Below, piece by piece: positions 15,403 to 24,406 of a stretch of DNA of 64,000 bases. A program made the translations under genes and the position numbers. The DNA is taken from assembly GCA_035502095.1 (NCBI GenBank), contig DATJUX010000036.1, positions 124,001-188,000 of the forward strand, read 5' to 3'. Position 1 is the first letter of the stretch, and each line of letters starts with the position of its first letter. The DNA is from JAKANT01 sp035502095 (lineage in GTDB: Bacteria > Pseudomonadota > Gammaproteobacteria > Burkholderiales > Burkholderiaceae_F). The notes below the pieces were generated by a model. It was not told the origin of the DNA. It saw nothing but the letters and a program-made list of their open reading frames with translations, and did not search any database.

Positions 15403-18400
15403 CTATCCGGCGTGCCCGCTTGGCACGGGCGCGGCTTCGACGCCCCCATCGTCCCGTCGGTGTTCCGCCGCGAGGAACGCATACATGGCCGGCACCACGA
15501 ACAACGTGAACAGCGTGCCGATCGACAGGCCGGCGAAGATCACGACCCCCATCGCGCGCCGACCCGCCGCCCCGGCGCCGGACGCGATCACCAGCGGCAG
15601 AACGCCCAGCACCATGGCCGCAGTGGTCATCAGGATCGGCCGCAGGCGGACCGCGGCACCTTCGATCACCGCTTCGATCTTGCTGTGGCCCTCGCGTTGC
15701 AGCTGGTTGGCGAACTGCACGATCAGGATGCCGTGCTTGCTAATCAGCCCCATGAGCGTGACGAGACCGACCTGGGTGTAGATGTTGAGCGACGTGACGC
15801 CGAGGTTGATGAAGATCAGCGCCCCGAACAGCGCCATCGGCACCGACACCAGGATCACGACCGGGTCGCGGAAGCTCTCGAACTGCGCGGCCAGGGCCAG
15901 GAACACGATCACGACCGCGAAGAACAGCGTGGTGACGAACCCGCCCGACTCCTTGATGAACTGGCGCGACTGTCCCGAATAGTCGACGTTGTAGGTCGAC
16001 GAGGCGATGTTGCGGGCGGTGTCGCGCAGGTATTGCAGCGCATCGCTCTGCGACACGAACGGCGTCGGCACGGCGCCGATGGTCACCGAATTGAGCTGCT
16101 GGAAACGCGTGATCGTTTCGGGCACGACCCGGGTCTCCAGGTGGCCCAGCGTGGCCGCCGGCAACAGTGCCCCCGACGGTGTCCGCACGTAGTAGTCGAG
16201 CACCTGCGCGGGATTGAGCCGGTCGACCTGCAGCACCTGCGGGATCACCTTGTACGACCGGCCGGCGATCGAAAAATAGTTGACGTACCCGCCGCTGAGG
16301 GCGCTGGTGAGCGCGCTGCCGACGTCCTGCGCGCTCATGCCGAGCGTGGCGATCAGGTCGCGGTCGACGACGAACGTCGACTGCGGCTTGTCGATCTTCA
16401 GGTCGCCGTCTATGTAGAAGAACATGCCGCTCGAACGCGCCTTGTCGAGGACCTCCTGCGCCACCTCGCTGAGATTTTCAAACGGCTCGGTCGTGTTGAT
16501 GACGAACTGCACCGGCAGTCCCGACGAGCCCGGCAGCGGCGGAAACTGGAACGCGGCGACGCGCACGCCCGCGATCGAGTTCCACTTGCCCTGCAGGTCC
16601 TGCTGCAGCTGGTTCGCATTGCGGGTGCGCTCGCTCCAGGGCTTGAACAGGACGCCGCCGAATCCCTGGTTCAATGCCGGCGTACCGGTGATCTGGAACA
16701 TCTGCTGGTACTCGGGCTCCTTGCTCGCCGTGTCGAACACCAGCTGCGAGTACTTCAGCATCTGGTCGGCGGTCGCATTCGGCTGGCCGGTTATCTGGTA
16801 CAGCACGATGCCCTGGTCCTCCTGCGGCGCGAGTTCGGATTTGGAGGTCGAGAACAGATAGAACACGGCGCCCAGCAGGAGCGCGCCCATCACGATCAGC
16901 ACCGGCCAGGTTTGGAGCAGGCTGCCGAGCACCCTCGTGTAGCCGCGGTGCAGGCGGTCGAACTGGCGATCGAGAAATGCCACGAAGCGGCCGCCGTGGC
17001 TCGCGGCGCCGATGAAGCGCGAGCACATCATCGGCGACAGGGTCAACGCGACCACGCCGGAGACGGTGACCGCGCCTGCCAGCGTGAACGCGAACTCGGT
17101 GAACAGCGCGCCGGTGAGCCCGCCCTGGAAGCCGATCGGCACGTAGGCGGCCACCAGCACGATCGTCATCGCGATGATCGGCCCGCCGAGTTCGCGCGCG
17201 GCGACGAGCGCCGCTTCGAACGGCGAGCGGCCCTCCTCCTTGATGTGGCGGTCGACGTTCTCGACCACGATGATCGCGTCGTCCACCACCAGCCCGATGG
17301 CGAGCACGAGCGCCAGCAGCGTCAGCAGGTTGATCGAATAGCCCAGCACCCGCATGACGAAGAACGTGCCGACCAGCGAAAGCGGCATCGCGATCACCGG
17401 GATCAGCACGGCGCGCAGGCTGCCGAGGAAAAGATAGATGACGACCGTCACGATCACCAGCGCTTCCAGCAGCGTTTTCATCACCTCGGTGATCGAGGCA
17501 TTGACGAACTCGGTCGCGTCGTAGGCGATCTTGGCCGACAACCCGGCGGGCAGCTGCTCGACGATCGAAGGAAACTCGTTGCGCACGCGCTCGGCGACTT
17601 CGAGCAGGTTCGCCGCCGGCGCCACCTTGATGCCGATGAACACCGACTGCTGCCCGCCGAAGGCGACGTTGAAGTCGTAGTTCTCCGCGCCCAGCGCAAC
17701 CGTGGCGATGTCCTCCAGGCGCACGATCGCGCCGCCACGCTGCGAGACGATCAGGCGCCTGAACTCGCCCAGGCTGTGCAGGTCGGTTCCGGCGCGCAGG
17801 TCGACGCTGACCGCCTGCCCCTTGCTCGAACCAAGCGCGGCCAGGTAGTTGTTGGCGGCCAGTGCCTGCGACACGTCGGCCGCGGAAACACCGTGCGCCG
17901 CCATGCGCGCCGAGTCGAGCCACGCGCGCAACGCGAACACGCGCCCGCCCAGCACCTCGGCCGTCTGCACGCCCTCGACCGAATCGAGCTTCGGCTTGAC
18001 CGTCCGGTACAGGTAGTCCGTGATGTCGTTGGTCGGCATCGTGGCGCTGTAGAAGCCGAGATACATCGCGTCGGTGGTCTGGCCGACCTGCACGGTCAGC
18101 ACGGGCTGCTGCGCCTGCGGCGGCAGCTGGTTTCGCACCGAGGCCACCTGGGTGGTGATCTCGGTCAGGGCGCGATTGGCGTCGTAGTTGAGCAGCAGCG
18201 TGCAGGTGATGACCGAGGCGCCCGTGATGCTGTTCGACGACATGTAGTCGATGCCCTGCGCCTGCGCGATCGCCGCCTCGAGCGGCTGCGTGATGAAGCC
18301 GGCGATGGTCTGCGTGTCGGCGCCGTAATACGCCGTCGTCACCGTGACGACCGCGTTTTGCGTGCGCGGATACTGGTTGACCGGCAGGGTCGTCACCGAA

Positions 18401-18480
18401 CGCAGGCCGAGCACGAGGATCAGCAGGCTCAGAACCGCCGCCGCTACCGGGCGGTGGATGAAAAAGTCGGTGAAGTTCAT
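15403..18480 (-). CDS. RND efflux pump inner-membrane transporter (AcrB/MexB-like, HAE1)
   Basis: A 1025-residue RND transporter of full length. It begins MNFTDFFIHRPVAAAVLSLL, has the long periplasmic loops after transmembrane segments 1 and 7, and carries the proton-relay aspartates in GLVVDDAIIVVENVDRH near residue 398. Such pumps work as trimers driven by proton import and expel drugs, dyes, detergents or metabolites through an outer-membrane channel. It is the third gene of a minus-strand operon: outer-membrane factor, adaptor, transporter, with gaps of 22 and 12 bases. No regulator gene lies next to the operon. Substrates cannot be predicted; the sequence groups with the MdtB/MexB type. 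Confidence 0.95.
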   Translation of the reverse strand: MNFTDFFIHRPVAAAVLSLLILVLGLRSVTTLPVNQYPRTQNAVVTVTTAYYGADTQTIAGFITQPLEAAIAQAQGIDYMSSNSITGASVITCTLLLNYDANRALTEITTQVASVRNQLPPQAQQPVLTVQVGQTTDAMYLGFYSATMPTNDITDYLYRTVKPKLDSVEGVQTAEVLGGRVFALRAWLDSARMAAHGVSAADVSQALAANNYLAALGSSKGQAVSVDLRAGTDLHSLGEFRRLIVSQRGGAIVRLEDIATVALGAENYDFNVAFGGQQSVFIGIKVAPAANLLEVAERVRNEFPSIVEQLPAGLSAKIAYDATEFVNASITEVMKTLLEALVIVTVVIYLFLGSLRAVLIPVIAMPLSLVGTFFVMRVLGYSINLLTLLALVLAIGLVVDDAIIVVENVDRHIKEEGRSPFEAALVAARELGGPIIAMTIVLVAAYVPIGFQGGLTGALFTEFAFTLAGAVTVSGVVALTLSPMMCSRFIGAASHGGRFVAFLDRQFDRLHRGYTRVLGSLLQTWPVLIVMGALLLGAVFYLFSTSKSELAPQEDQGIVLYQITGQPNATADQMLKYSQLVFDTASKEPEYQQMFQITGTPALNQGFGGVLFKPWSERTRNANQLQQDLQGKWNSIAGVRVAAFQFPPLPGSSGLPVQFVINTTEPFENLSEVAQEVLDKARSSGMFFYIDGDLKIDKPQSTFVVDRDLIATLGMSAQDVGSALTSALSGGYVNYFSIAGRSYKVIPQVLQVDRLNPAQVLDYYVRTPSGALLPAATLGHLETRVVPETITRFQQLNSVTIGAVPTPFVSQSDALQYLRDTARNIASSTYNVDYSGQSRQFIKESGGFVTTLFFAVVIVFLALAAQFESFRDPVVILVSVPMALFGALIFINLGVTSLNIYTQVGLVTLMGLISKHGILIVQFANQLQREGHSKIEAVIEGAAVRLRPILMTTAAMVLGVLPLVIASGAGAAGRRAMGVVIFAGLSIGTLFTLFVVPAMYAFLAAEHRRDDGGVEAAPVPSGHAG

Positions 18481-18492
18481 TTCGGCCGCCGG

Positions 18493-19683
18493 CTACTTTT
18501 CCTGCGGCGTGGGATGCGCGCTGTCGGGCGGCAACAGGCTGTTGTTGACGACGAGCGGCGTGCCGTTCTTGAGCTTGAGCTGCCCGCTCGTCACGATCGT
18601 CGTGCCCTCTTCGATTCCCTTCAGGATCGCGACCTGGTCGCCGCGCGTCGGTCCGACCGTGACGAAGACCTGTGCCGCGACGGCGGTCGGCGCCGGGCCG
18701 CCCGCGCCCCCCTTGCCGGACGCGGGCGCGGCACCCGTCTGCGGCGGCGCCGGTTTTGCCACGAACACGTTGGCGCCATACGGGTTGAAGCTGATCGCGG
18801 CCTGCGGCACCGTGAGGTAACGATTCACGGTGCCGGTGCGGATCGACACCTTCGCGTACATGCCCGGCAGCAACTCGCGTCCCGGATTGCGCAGCGTGGC
18901 CTCGATGAAGACGTTGCGCGTCGTCGTGTCGACCACCGGGTTGACGGCCGTGATCGTGCCCGTGAAGTCCTTCTGCGGGAAGGCGTCGACCGTCAGCGAC
19001 ACGGCCTGGCCCTTGGCGAGCCGGGAGATGTTCTCCTGCGGCAGGTAGAAGTCGACGCAGATCGGATCGATCGACTGCAGCGTGACGATCTTGTCGCCGG
19101 TGTTCAGATACTGGCCCGGATTGACCGTGCTGATCCCGAGCCGGCCCGCGAACGGCGCGCGGATCGTCTTCTTGTCCAGCGTCGACTGGAATTGCGCGAC
19201 CTGCGCGGTCTTCGCGCGCAGATCGGCGTCGTCGTTGTCGACCGTGGCCTGGCTCACCGCCTGGGCGGCGAGTTGCTCGCGGTCGCGCGCGAGCGTGGTC
19301 GTGGCGAGTTCCACCGCGACCTTGATCGCAGCGAGCTGGGCACGCTCGGTATCCGCGTTGAGCTCGACCAGCACGTCGCCGCCCTTCACGTCCTGGCCGG
19401 ACTTGAAATTCACCGTGCGCACCAGGCCCGCGATCTCCGTGCTCAGATCGACGCCGCGCAACGCACGCAGGGTCCCCACCGCCGCCATTTCGTCGCGCCA
19501 GTCCTGGTACTGCACGGCGGTCGTGGTCACCGTGGCGGGCGGGATGCCGGACTGGGCCATGAACTTGCGGATCATCACGCCCTTGAAGACATTGAAGCCG
19601 ACCAGCCCGCCCACCACGAGGGCGACCACGATCAACATCCACGTCATGCGCTTTGCGAGCGACGGTTTCCTCGGCGTGTTCAT
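18493..19683 (-). CDS. RND efflux periplasmic adaptor (membrane fusion protein)
   Basis: A 396-residue adaptor with an N-terminal membrane anchor (MTWMLIVVALVVGGLVGFNV). It has split lipoyl-like halves around an alpha-helical hairpin, with the first half at GLVRTVNFKSGQDVKGGDVL and the second at TIRAPFAGRLGISTVNPGQY. A beta-barrel domain follows, and an alanine/proline-rich insert lies near residues 315-345. The start at 19683 has GGAACAGG upstream. It bridges the transporter and the outer-membrane channel. There is no lipobox, so it is held by its membrane helix. Confidence 0.95.
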   Translation of the reverse strand: MNTPRKPSLAKRMTWMLIVVALVVGGLVGFNVFKGVMIRKFMAQSGIPPATVTTTAVQYQDWRDEMAAVGTLRALRGVDLSTEIAGLVRTVNFKSGQDVKGGDVLVELNADTERAQLAAIKVAVELATTTLARDREQLAAQAVSQATVDNDDADLRAKTAQVAQFQSTLDKKTIRAPFAGRLGISTVNPGQYLNTGDKIVTLQSIDPICVDFYLPQENISRLAKGQAVSLTVDAFPQKDFTGTITAVNPVVDTTTRNVFIEATLRNPGRELLPGMYAKVSIRTGTVNRYLTVPQAAISFNPYGANVFVAKPAPPQTGAAPASGKGGAGGPAPTAVAAQVFVTVGPTRGDQVAILKGIEEGTTIVTSGQLKLKNGTPLVVNNSLLPPDSAHPTPQEK

Positions 19684-19705
19684 CGGATCCTGTTCCTCCG
19701 CGGCG

Positions 19706-21253
19706 TCATTGCTTCGATGCAGCTTGCGCGTGGTCGTTCCACCAGCCGCCGCCGAGCGCGGTGAACAGCGCGACGGTGTCGGCATACCGATCCGCCTGCG
19801 CCTGCACCACCGCGATGCGCGTCTGCTGCAGCCGCGTCTGCGCATCGAGCAGGGAGAGATAGCTGATGGCGCCGGCACTGAACTGCTTGTCGGCCAGTTC
19901 GTAGCTCGCCCGCGCCTGGGTCTGTGCATCCACCTGTGCCTGCAGGGCACGCGCGTCCGCGTCGAGCGCGCGCAAAGCATCGGCCACGGAACCGAACGCG
20001 ATCAGCACTGTCTGGCGATACGCGGCGGCCGCGCCGTCGTAGGCGGCGATCGCCGCACGACGCCGCGCCTGCAACTGGCCGCCGTTGAAGAGCGGCGCGG
20101 TGAGCCCGGCGCCGATGCTCCAGCCGAAGGCGTTGCTGGTGAAGAGCTTGTCCGGCATGAACGCTTCGACGCCGACGCCGCCGGAAAGCGTGAGCTTGGG
20201 ATACAGGTCCGCGGTCGCGACGCCGATCTGCGCACTCGCCGAATGCAACAGCGCTTCGGCGGCAAGGATGTCCGGGCGCTGGCGTGCGAGTGCCGACGGG
20301 ACCGACACCGGCAGGTCGAGCGGCAGTTCGAGGTGCTCGAGATCGAACTCGGCCAATCCGGCGTCGCCGGGGAAACGACCCGCGAAGATCGCAAGCTGGT
20401 TGCGCGCCAGCGCGAGCTGGCGCTGCAGCGGCGGAATGCCGGCATGGGTCTGTGCCAGCACGGTGCGCTGCGCGAGCACGTCGCTGCGCGCGACCGCACC
20501 GAGCGTGAAACGCCGTTCGACAACGCTGAGCTGCTTGCGCTGCAGTTCCTCGATCTCCAGCGTGGCCGCGAGCTGTGCGCGCAGCGACGCTTCGCGGATC
20601 GCGGTCGTCACCAGGTTCGCCGTCAGGGCGAGGTAGGTCGCTTCGAGCTGGTACTGCTCGCTATCGACCTGCGCTTGCAGGCTTTCGAGCTGGCGGCGCA
20701 CGCCCCCGAACAGGTCGAAGACATAGGTGACCGACACCGTCGCCCCGTAGAGCGAGAACGTCTCCGCACGCGGCAGCCCGAGTTGCGCGGCCGATTCACG
20801 CTGCCGCGACACCTGCGCACCTGCGTTGATCGCCGGCCACTGCGCCCCGCGTTCGGCCGCGAGGATCTCCTGCGCCTGGCGCAACGTCGCCTCGCCCTGC
20901 GCGATCGTCGGGCTGTCGCGCAGCGCGGCCTCGATCAGCTGATCGAGCGCCTGGGAGCGGAACATCGTCCACCATTGCCGTTGCAGCTCCTGCCCCATGA
21001 CGAACCGCTGGCTGCCGCCAGCGGCGATCGCGGTTTCGGCGGTCGCTTCAGGCACGGGCTCCGACGTGTAAGTGGTCGCGGTCGGCGGCTCGGGTCGCTT
21101 GAAATCCGGCCCGACCGTGCACGCGGCAACGACGATGCTTGCCGACGCGAGCGCGGCGAGCGAGGTGCAACGGTGGCGACCGCTCCGATGCTTGTCCAGC
21201 GGGGCATGGCGAGGCCTCAGGCGGCTCCGGAAAAGCAGCATCGCAGCGTGCAA
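19706..21253 (-). CDS. Outer-membrane efflux lipoprotein (NodT/OprM family)
   Basis: A 515-residue TolC-like outer-membrane factor of the NodT family. The lipobox is in SIVVAACTVGPDFKRPEPP, so the mature protein starts with a lipidated cysteine. Two repeats of the coiled-coil duct are visible, for instance EATLRQAQEILAAER and LLDAQTQARASYELADKQFS-type segments. It is the first gene of the RND operon, and its promoter must lie upstream of 21253, where no clear boxes were found. In-frame start alternatives exist a few codons downstream. Confidence 0.93.
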   Translation of the reverse strand: MHAAMLLFRSRLRPRHAPLDKHRSGRHRCTSLAALASASIVVAACTVGPDFKRPEPPTATTYTSEPVPEATAETAIAAGGSQRFVMGQELQRQWWTMFRSQALDQLIEAALRDSPTIAQGEATLRQAQEILAAERGAQWPAINAGAQVSRQRESAAQLGLPRAETFSLYGATVSVTYVFDLFGGVRRQLESLQAQVDSEQYQLEATYLALTANLVTTAIREASLRAQLAATLEIEELQRKQLSVVERRFTLGAVARSDVLAQRTVLAQTHAGIPPLQRQLALARNQLAIFAGRFPGDAGLAEFDLEHLELPLDLPVSVPSALARQRPDILAAEALLHSASAQIGVATADLYPKLTLSGGVGVEAFMPDKLFTSNAFGWSIGAGLTAPLFNGGQLQARRRAAIAAYDGAAAAYRQTVLIAFGSVADALRALDADARALQAQVDAQTQARASYELADKQFSAGAISYLSLLDAQTRLQQTRIAVVQAQADRYADTVALFTALGGGWWNDHAQAASKQ

Positions 21254-21433
21254 CTCGGAAACGAGGGCGTCACGGAAGCGCGGCGAGGCGATTCCCGGCT
21301 TCGCGCGCGCAGCGAAACCCGAACCTTACGCCATTCGGTCCGTCGCCTTCCGGCAGCCAAGCTTGCGCTGCGCTGTCGGTCGTATCCGATCGGCGCCGAG
21401 TTGACGCATGTCCGCTCGCGAAGAGGGTGCACG

Positions 21434-22353
21434 TTGAGGCATTGTCCTTTCAAGCGCTCGCTGTTCAGCGCCGGGGGCGTCGGCGCGCTGGCCTGCGCAC
21501 TGATCGGGTGCGGCGGCGGAGGGGGTGGCGGGTCGGCACCCGCGCCCAGTCCCAGCCCTCAAGGACCCACGTACCAATTCGTCGCCGACAACGGCCTGCG
21601 CGTAACGGGAGGCGTGGGACCGGTCGAACCCGTCATCGGAGCGACGACGTATATGTATCTCGGCAGCTCCGCAGCGTCGGACGGCAAGGTACTCGCGTCG
21701 ACCGATGGACTCTCGTTCTCGCCGGTCGTGGCGACGATAGACGGTGGTCCGCTCACAAGCGGCGGCGTCTGGTTCTCGTTCGTGCCCGTGCCGAGCGGCG
21801 CATTCCGGATGTACTACAGCGTCGGCTCGGCCGCGCTGGTAAGCGCCACGTCGACCGACGGCCTGACCGGACCAGCGATCCCGGCACACGGATCGTGCTC
21901 GATCCCATCGCGGTCCCCAAGGTCGCTGCGCTCGTCGGAGGTGGCTGTCGCGTCTATTACACGACCTCCGGTGGTCCGACCGGAATCGCGAGCGCAAGCT
22001 CGGCGGACGGCTTGACCTTCATGGCAGACGCGGGCCTTCGATTGGCGCCCGTGCCGAGCGCGTATGCCTGGGGCGATCCGAACGTCGTCGTCACCGGCTC
22101 GACGTACCTCATGTCGTCGACTCAGATACCCAATGACAACTCGTTCTCGAGCATCTGGCTCTCTTCATCCGCCGACGGACTGACGTGGACCACGTCCGCC
22201 GCGCCGGTCATCACCAGCACGGCGGGCAGTCCGGTCGACTCGTCGTTCGTTCCGCTGGCCGATGGCGGATTGCGCGTCTACTACGGCCTGTTCGTCGGTA
22301 CGTCAGCCGTGCCGACCGGCAACGTGCAAAGCGAAATCTCAGCGGCGTGCTGA
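21434..22353 (+). pseudogene. Exo-sialidase/glycosidase-like lipoprotein, frameshifted
   Basis: From a TTG at 21434 (AAGAGGG upstream) the frame encodes a lipoprotein signal (ACALIGCGGGGGGG) and then repeats with Asp-box-like phrases such as STDGLSFSPVVATID. Near 21880 the frame breaks: the matching continuation PGTRIVLDPIAVPKVAALV and later SADGLTFMADAGLRLAPVPS is in another frame and ends at 22353. A single-base change would restore a protein of about 305 residues with repeated SxDGLTF motifs, as in beta-propeller glycosidase-like lipoproteins. It is therefore either recently inactivated or a sequencing error. Confidence 0.65.
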
Positions 22354-22413
22354 CGAAGATCGCGATGTAGTCGCGGGCGATTTGCGCCCGCGTTCACCAC
22401 AGCCCGGCCGCCG

Positions 22414-23205
22414 TCACGCTGCCCGGCGGCGCCGCAGGCAAAGGCCCGCCAGCCCCGACACCACCAACGCCAGCGTTGTCGGTTCCGGAACCGTGCCACC
22501 GCCTCCGCCATCGCCCGGAGGAAAGACTTCGGCGGCGGTGCCCTGCACGCCGACCGTGAAGCCGTTCCAGTATTCGTTCGAAGCGCTGGTCCAGGTCAGC
22601 GTGTCGAAGGCGCCGGTGAACTGAATGACGCCATGCGGCTCGGTGCCGCCCACGTTGCTGCTGTTGAGCTCGTACAGGACGTCGCCGTTGGGAAGGTCGA
22701 CGACCACCTTCGTCACCCCGCCGCAACCCCAGTAGCCGCACGCGTTGCCGTCCACGCCGCCCACGCTCAGGATGTTGAAATCCTGGTTCAGGAACGCATA
22801 GCCGTTGCCGTTGAGGCTGACGAACGCGAACACGGGGTTCGCGATCGCCTGCGAGAAGGTGAGTGTCTGGCTCCCCGCAGCATCGAGCGCGATGATGTCC
22901 GTGCCAGTGGGACTATTGTCAACGACGCTGCTCGTGTACGGGGATATCGCGTCGTTGCGGCCGTCGCCCTGGTTCACCCAGTAGTCGATGCCGCCGCTGC
23001 TCTGATAGAAGCCGACGCCGTTGGCATTGGTGTAGGTCACGGTCACCGTCGAGGTGGTGGTCGTGATCGTTCCCTGCGCCTGGAAGCCCGGCCCCGGGTC
23101 TTGATCGCTGCCGAGCCAGTCGGTCCAGAAAATCGGATCAGCCGAAGCGGTGCCCGCGGCAAGGACGAGCAGAGCCGCGACCGCCCAGGTCGTGCGTGTC
23201 TTCAT
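22414..23205 (-). CDS. PEP-CTERM sorting domain protein
   Basis: A 263-residue exported protein with a signal peptide (cut after GTASA) and a C-terminal sorting signal: VPEPTTLALVVSGLAGLCLR followed by RRRAA. The PEP-CTERM signal is processed by the membrane protease exosortase and is linked to exopolysaccharide-producing betaproteobacteria. The body is a beta-rich domain (TLTFSQAIANPVFAFVSLNG, FDTLTWTSASNEYWNGFTVG) of the type found in many such surface proteins. A poly-glycine linker precedes the signal. The start at 23205 has GGGGGG upstream. A sigma-54-type promoter is found about 80 bases upstream. No exosortase gene is in the window. Confidence 0.92.
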   Translation of the reverse strand: MKTRTTWAVAALLVLAAGTASADPIFWTDWLGSDQDPGPGFQAQGTITTTTSTVTVTYTNANGVGFYQSSGGIDYWVNQGDGRNDAISPYTSSVVDNSPTGTDIIALDAAGSQTLTFSQAIANPVFAFVSLNGNGYAFLNQDFNILSVGGVDGNACGYWGCGGVTKVVVDLPNGDVLYELNSSNVGGTEPHGVIQFTGAFDTLTWTSASNEYWNGFTVGVQGTAAEVFPPGDGGGGGTVPEPTTLALVVSGLAGLCLRRRRAA

Positions 23206-23284
23206 GGATCCCCCCAAAAGACGAATCTGATTTCGATCTGAGCAAAGCGCAGCCCGACACGCCCAGGCTCAGACCGATTCCCCC

Positions 23285-23302
23285 ATGCAAGAAACTTGCC
23301 GG
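23285..23302 (-). promoter_or_regulatory. Sigma-54 (-24/-12) promoter of the PEP-CTERM gene
   Basis: On the minus strand CCGGCAAGTTTCTTGCAT matches the RpoN consensus TGGCACGNNNNTTGCW with GG at 23300-23299 and GC at 23288-23287, exactly ten bases apart. It lies 82 bases before the ATG at 23205. PEP-CTERM genes in betaproteobacteria are known to be controlled by RpoN with the PrsK/PrsR two-component system. The remaining gap up to 23531 holds nothing else recognisable. Confidence 0.6.
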
Positions 23303-23531
23303 AGGCCGCAAGCCCCCCCGACTTGCGCCACGATCATCCATGGATTCAGTAACTTGACCAACGATGCACCGCTCGTGGGCGATATCGGCACGGCGCAGCC
23401 CTGTAAGAGATTGCGACACCGATGCGATTCAATCGCCTCGAGTCCGCGGCACGCCGATTCCCCGCATGGCCGAACTGCGCTTGCGCGCTCGGATCACCGC
23501 TCACGACCTCCTGCGCCGTCCGGCCGACGAG

Positions 23532-24389
23532 TCAGGCCGGCAGTCGATAGACCCGGATCGCGTTGTCGCGGTAGAGCTTCTTGATGTCGGCCCTGGTGCA
23601 GCCGGCCACGACCTCGTCGAGGATCTCGACCCAGGTCGGATAGGGGTGGGTCAGCTCCGACACCGTCCAGTCGCTGCCATACATCACGCGGTCGAAGCCG
23701 AAGCATTCGATCGCGTGCGCCACGTACGGCTTCACCTGTTCCCGGGTCCAGGCGGCGTGGTCGGCTTCGGTGATCACGCCCGAGACCTTGCACACCACGT
23801 TCGGCAGCCTGGCGAGTTCGCGTATCTGGCTCGACCAGGGTTCGCGCAGGCCGTGCTTGATGCCGGGCTTGCCGATATGGTCGAGCACGAACATCGTCTC
23901 CGGGCAGCGCCGCGCCAGTTCGAGGCCGAAGACCAGCGCCCAGTGCTTCACGCAGATGTCGAAGGTCAGGCCGTGCTTGCCGATCAGCTTCACGCCGGCG
24001 ATGAAGTCGGGCTCCAGGCAAAAGGACGGGTCGGGTTCGATCTCGATCAAGCGCCGGATCCCGCGCAGGCTCTTGTACTGCTTGAGCGCGACGAGGTCCC
24101 GCTCGATGGCAGCGCCCTGCTCCACCGCCACGTGGGCGACCATGCCGCACAGGCGCGGATCGGCGTCGGCCATCTCCTGGACGAACGCCGCCTCCTGCAG
24201 GTGCAGCCCCTTGTCGACCCACACCTCGGCGAAGACGAGCTTGTCGACCGCCACCTTGTCGCGTGCCCGGTCGAAGTCGGCGAGAAGGTAGGTGCGGTCG
24301 ATCTTCGGCGCGTTCTTCAGCCAGCTGTACCGCAGGCGCTTCACGTCGTAGAGGTGAACGTGACTGTCGACGATCGGAAAATCCGGCAT
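23532..24389 (-). CDS. Amidohydrolase family protein (COG3618, lactonase-like)
   Basis: A 285-residue TIM-barrel metal-dependent hydrolase of the amidohydrolase-2 family. It starts MPDFPIVDSHVHLYDVKRLR with the HxH metal ligands and contains MFVLDHIGKPGIKHG (active-site His/Lys region) and RVMYGSDWTVSELTHPYP (late Asp). Members open lactones such as fuconolactone, rhamnonolactone or pyrone-dicarboxylate. The ATG at 24389 is preceded by GGGAG. It is the last gene of a five-gene minus-strand operon with an alpha-hydroxy-acid oxidase and a RraA-like lyase, suggesting a sugar-acid or aromatic-derived acid pathway. Confidence 0.88.
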   Translation of the reverse strand: MPDFPIVDSHVHLYDVKRLRYSWLKNAPKIDRTYLLADFDRARDKVAVDKLVFAEVWVDKGLHLQEAAFVQEMADADPRLCGMVAHVAVEQGAAIERDLVALKQYKSLRGIRRLIEIEPDPSFCLEPDFIAGVKLIGKHGLTFDICVKHWALVFGLELARRCPETMFVLDHIGKPGIKHGLREPWSSQIRELARLPNVVCKVSGVITEADHAAWTREQVKPYVAHAIECFGFDRVMYGSDWTVSELTHPYPTWVEILDEVVAGCTRADIKKLYRDNAIRVYRLPA

Positions 24390-24406
24390 GACTTTCTCCC
24401 GACGAT

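Noticed and set aside
15352..19764. 1470-residue plus-strand open frame across the RND operon
   Set aside because: Arg/His/Asp-rich text with no domains, antisense to full-length RND transporter and adaptor genes.
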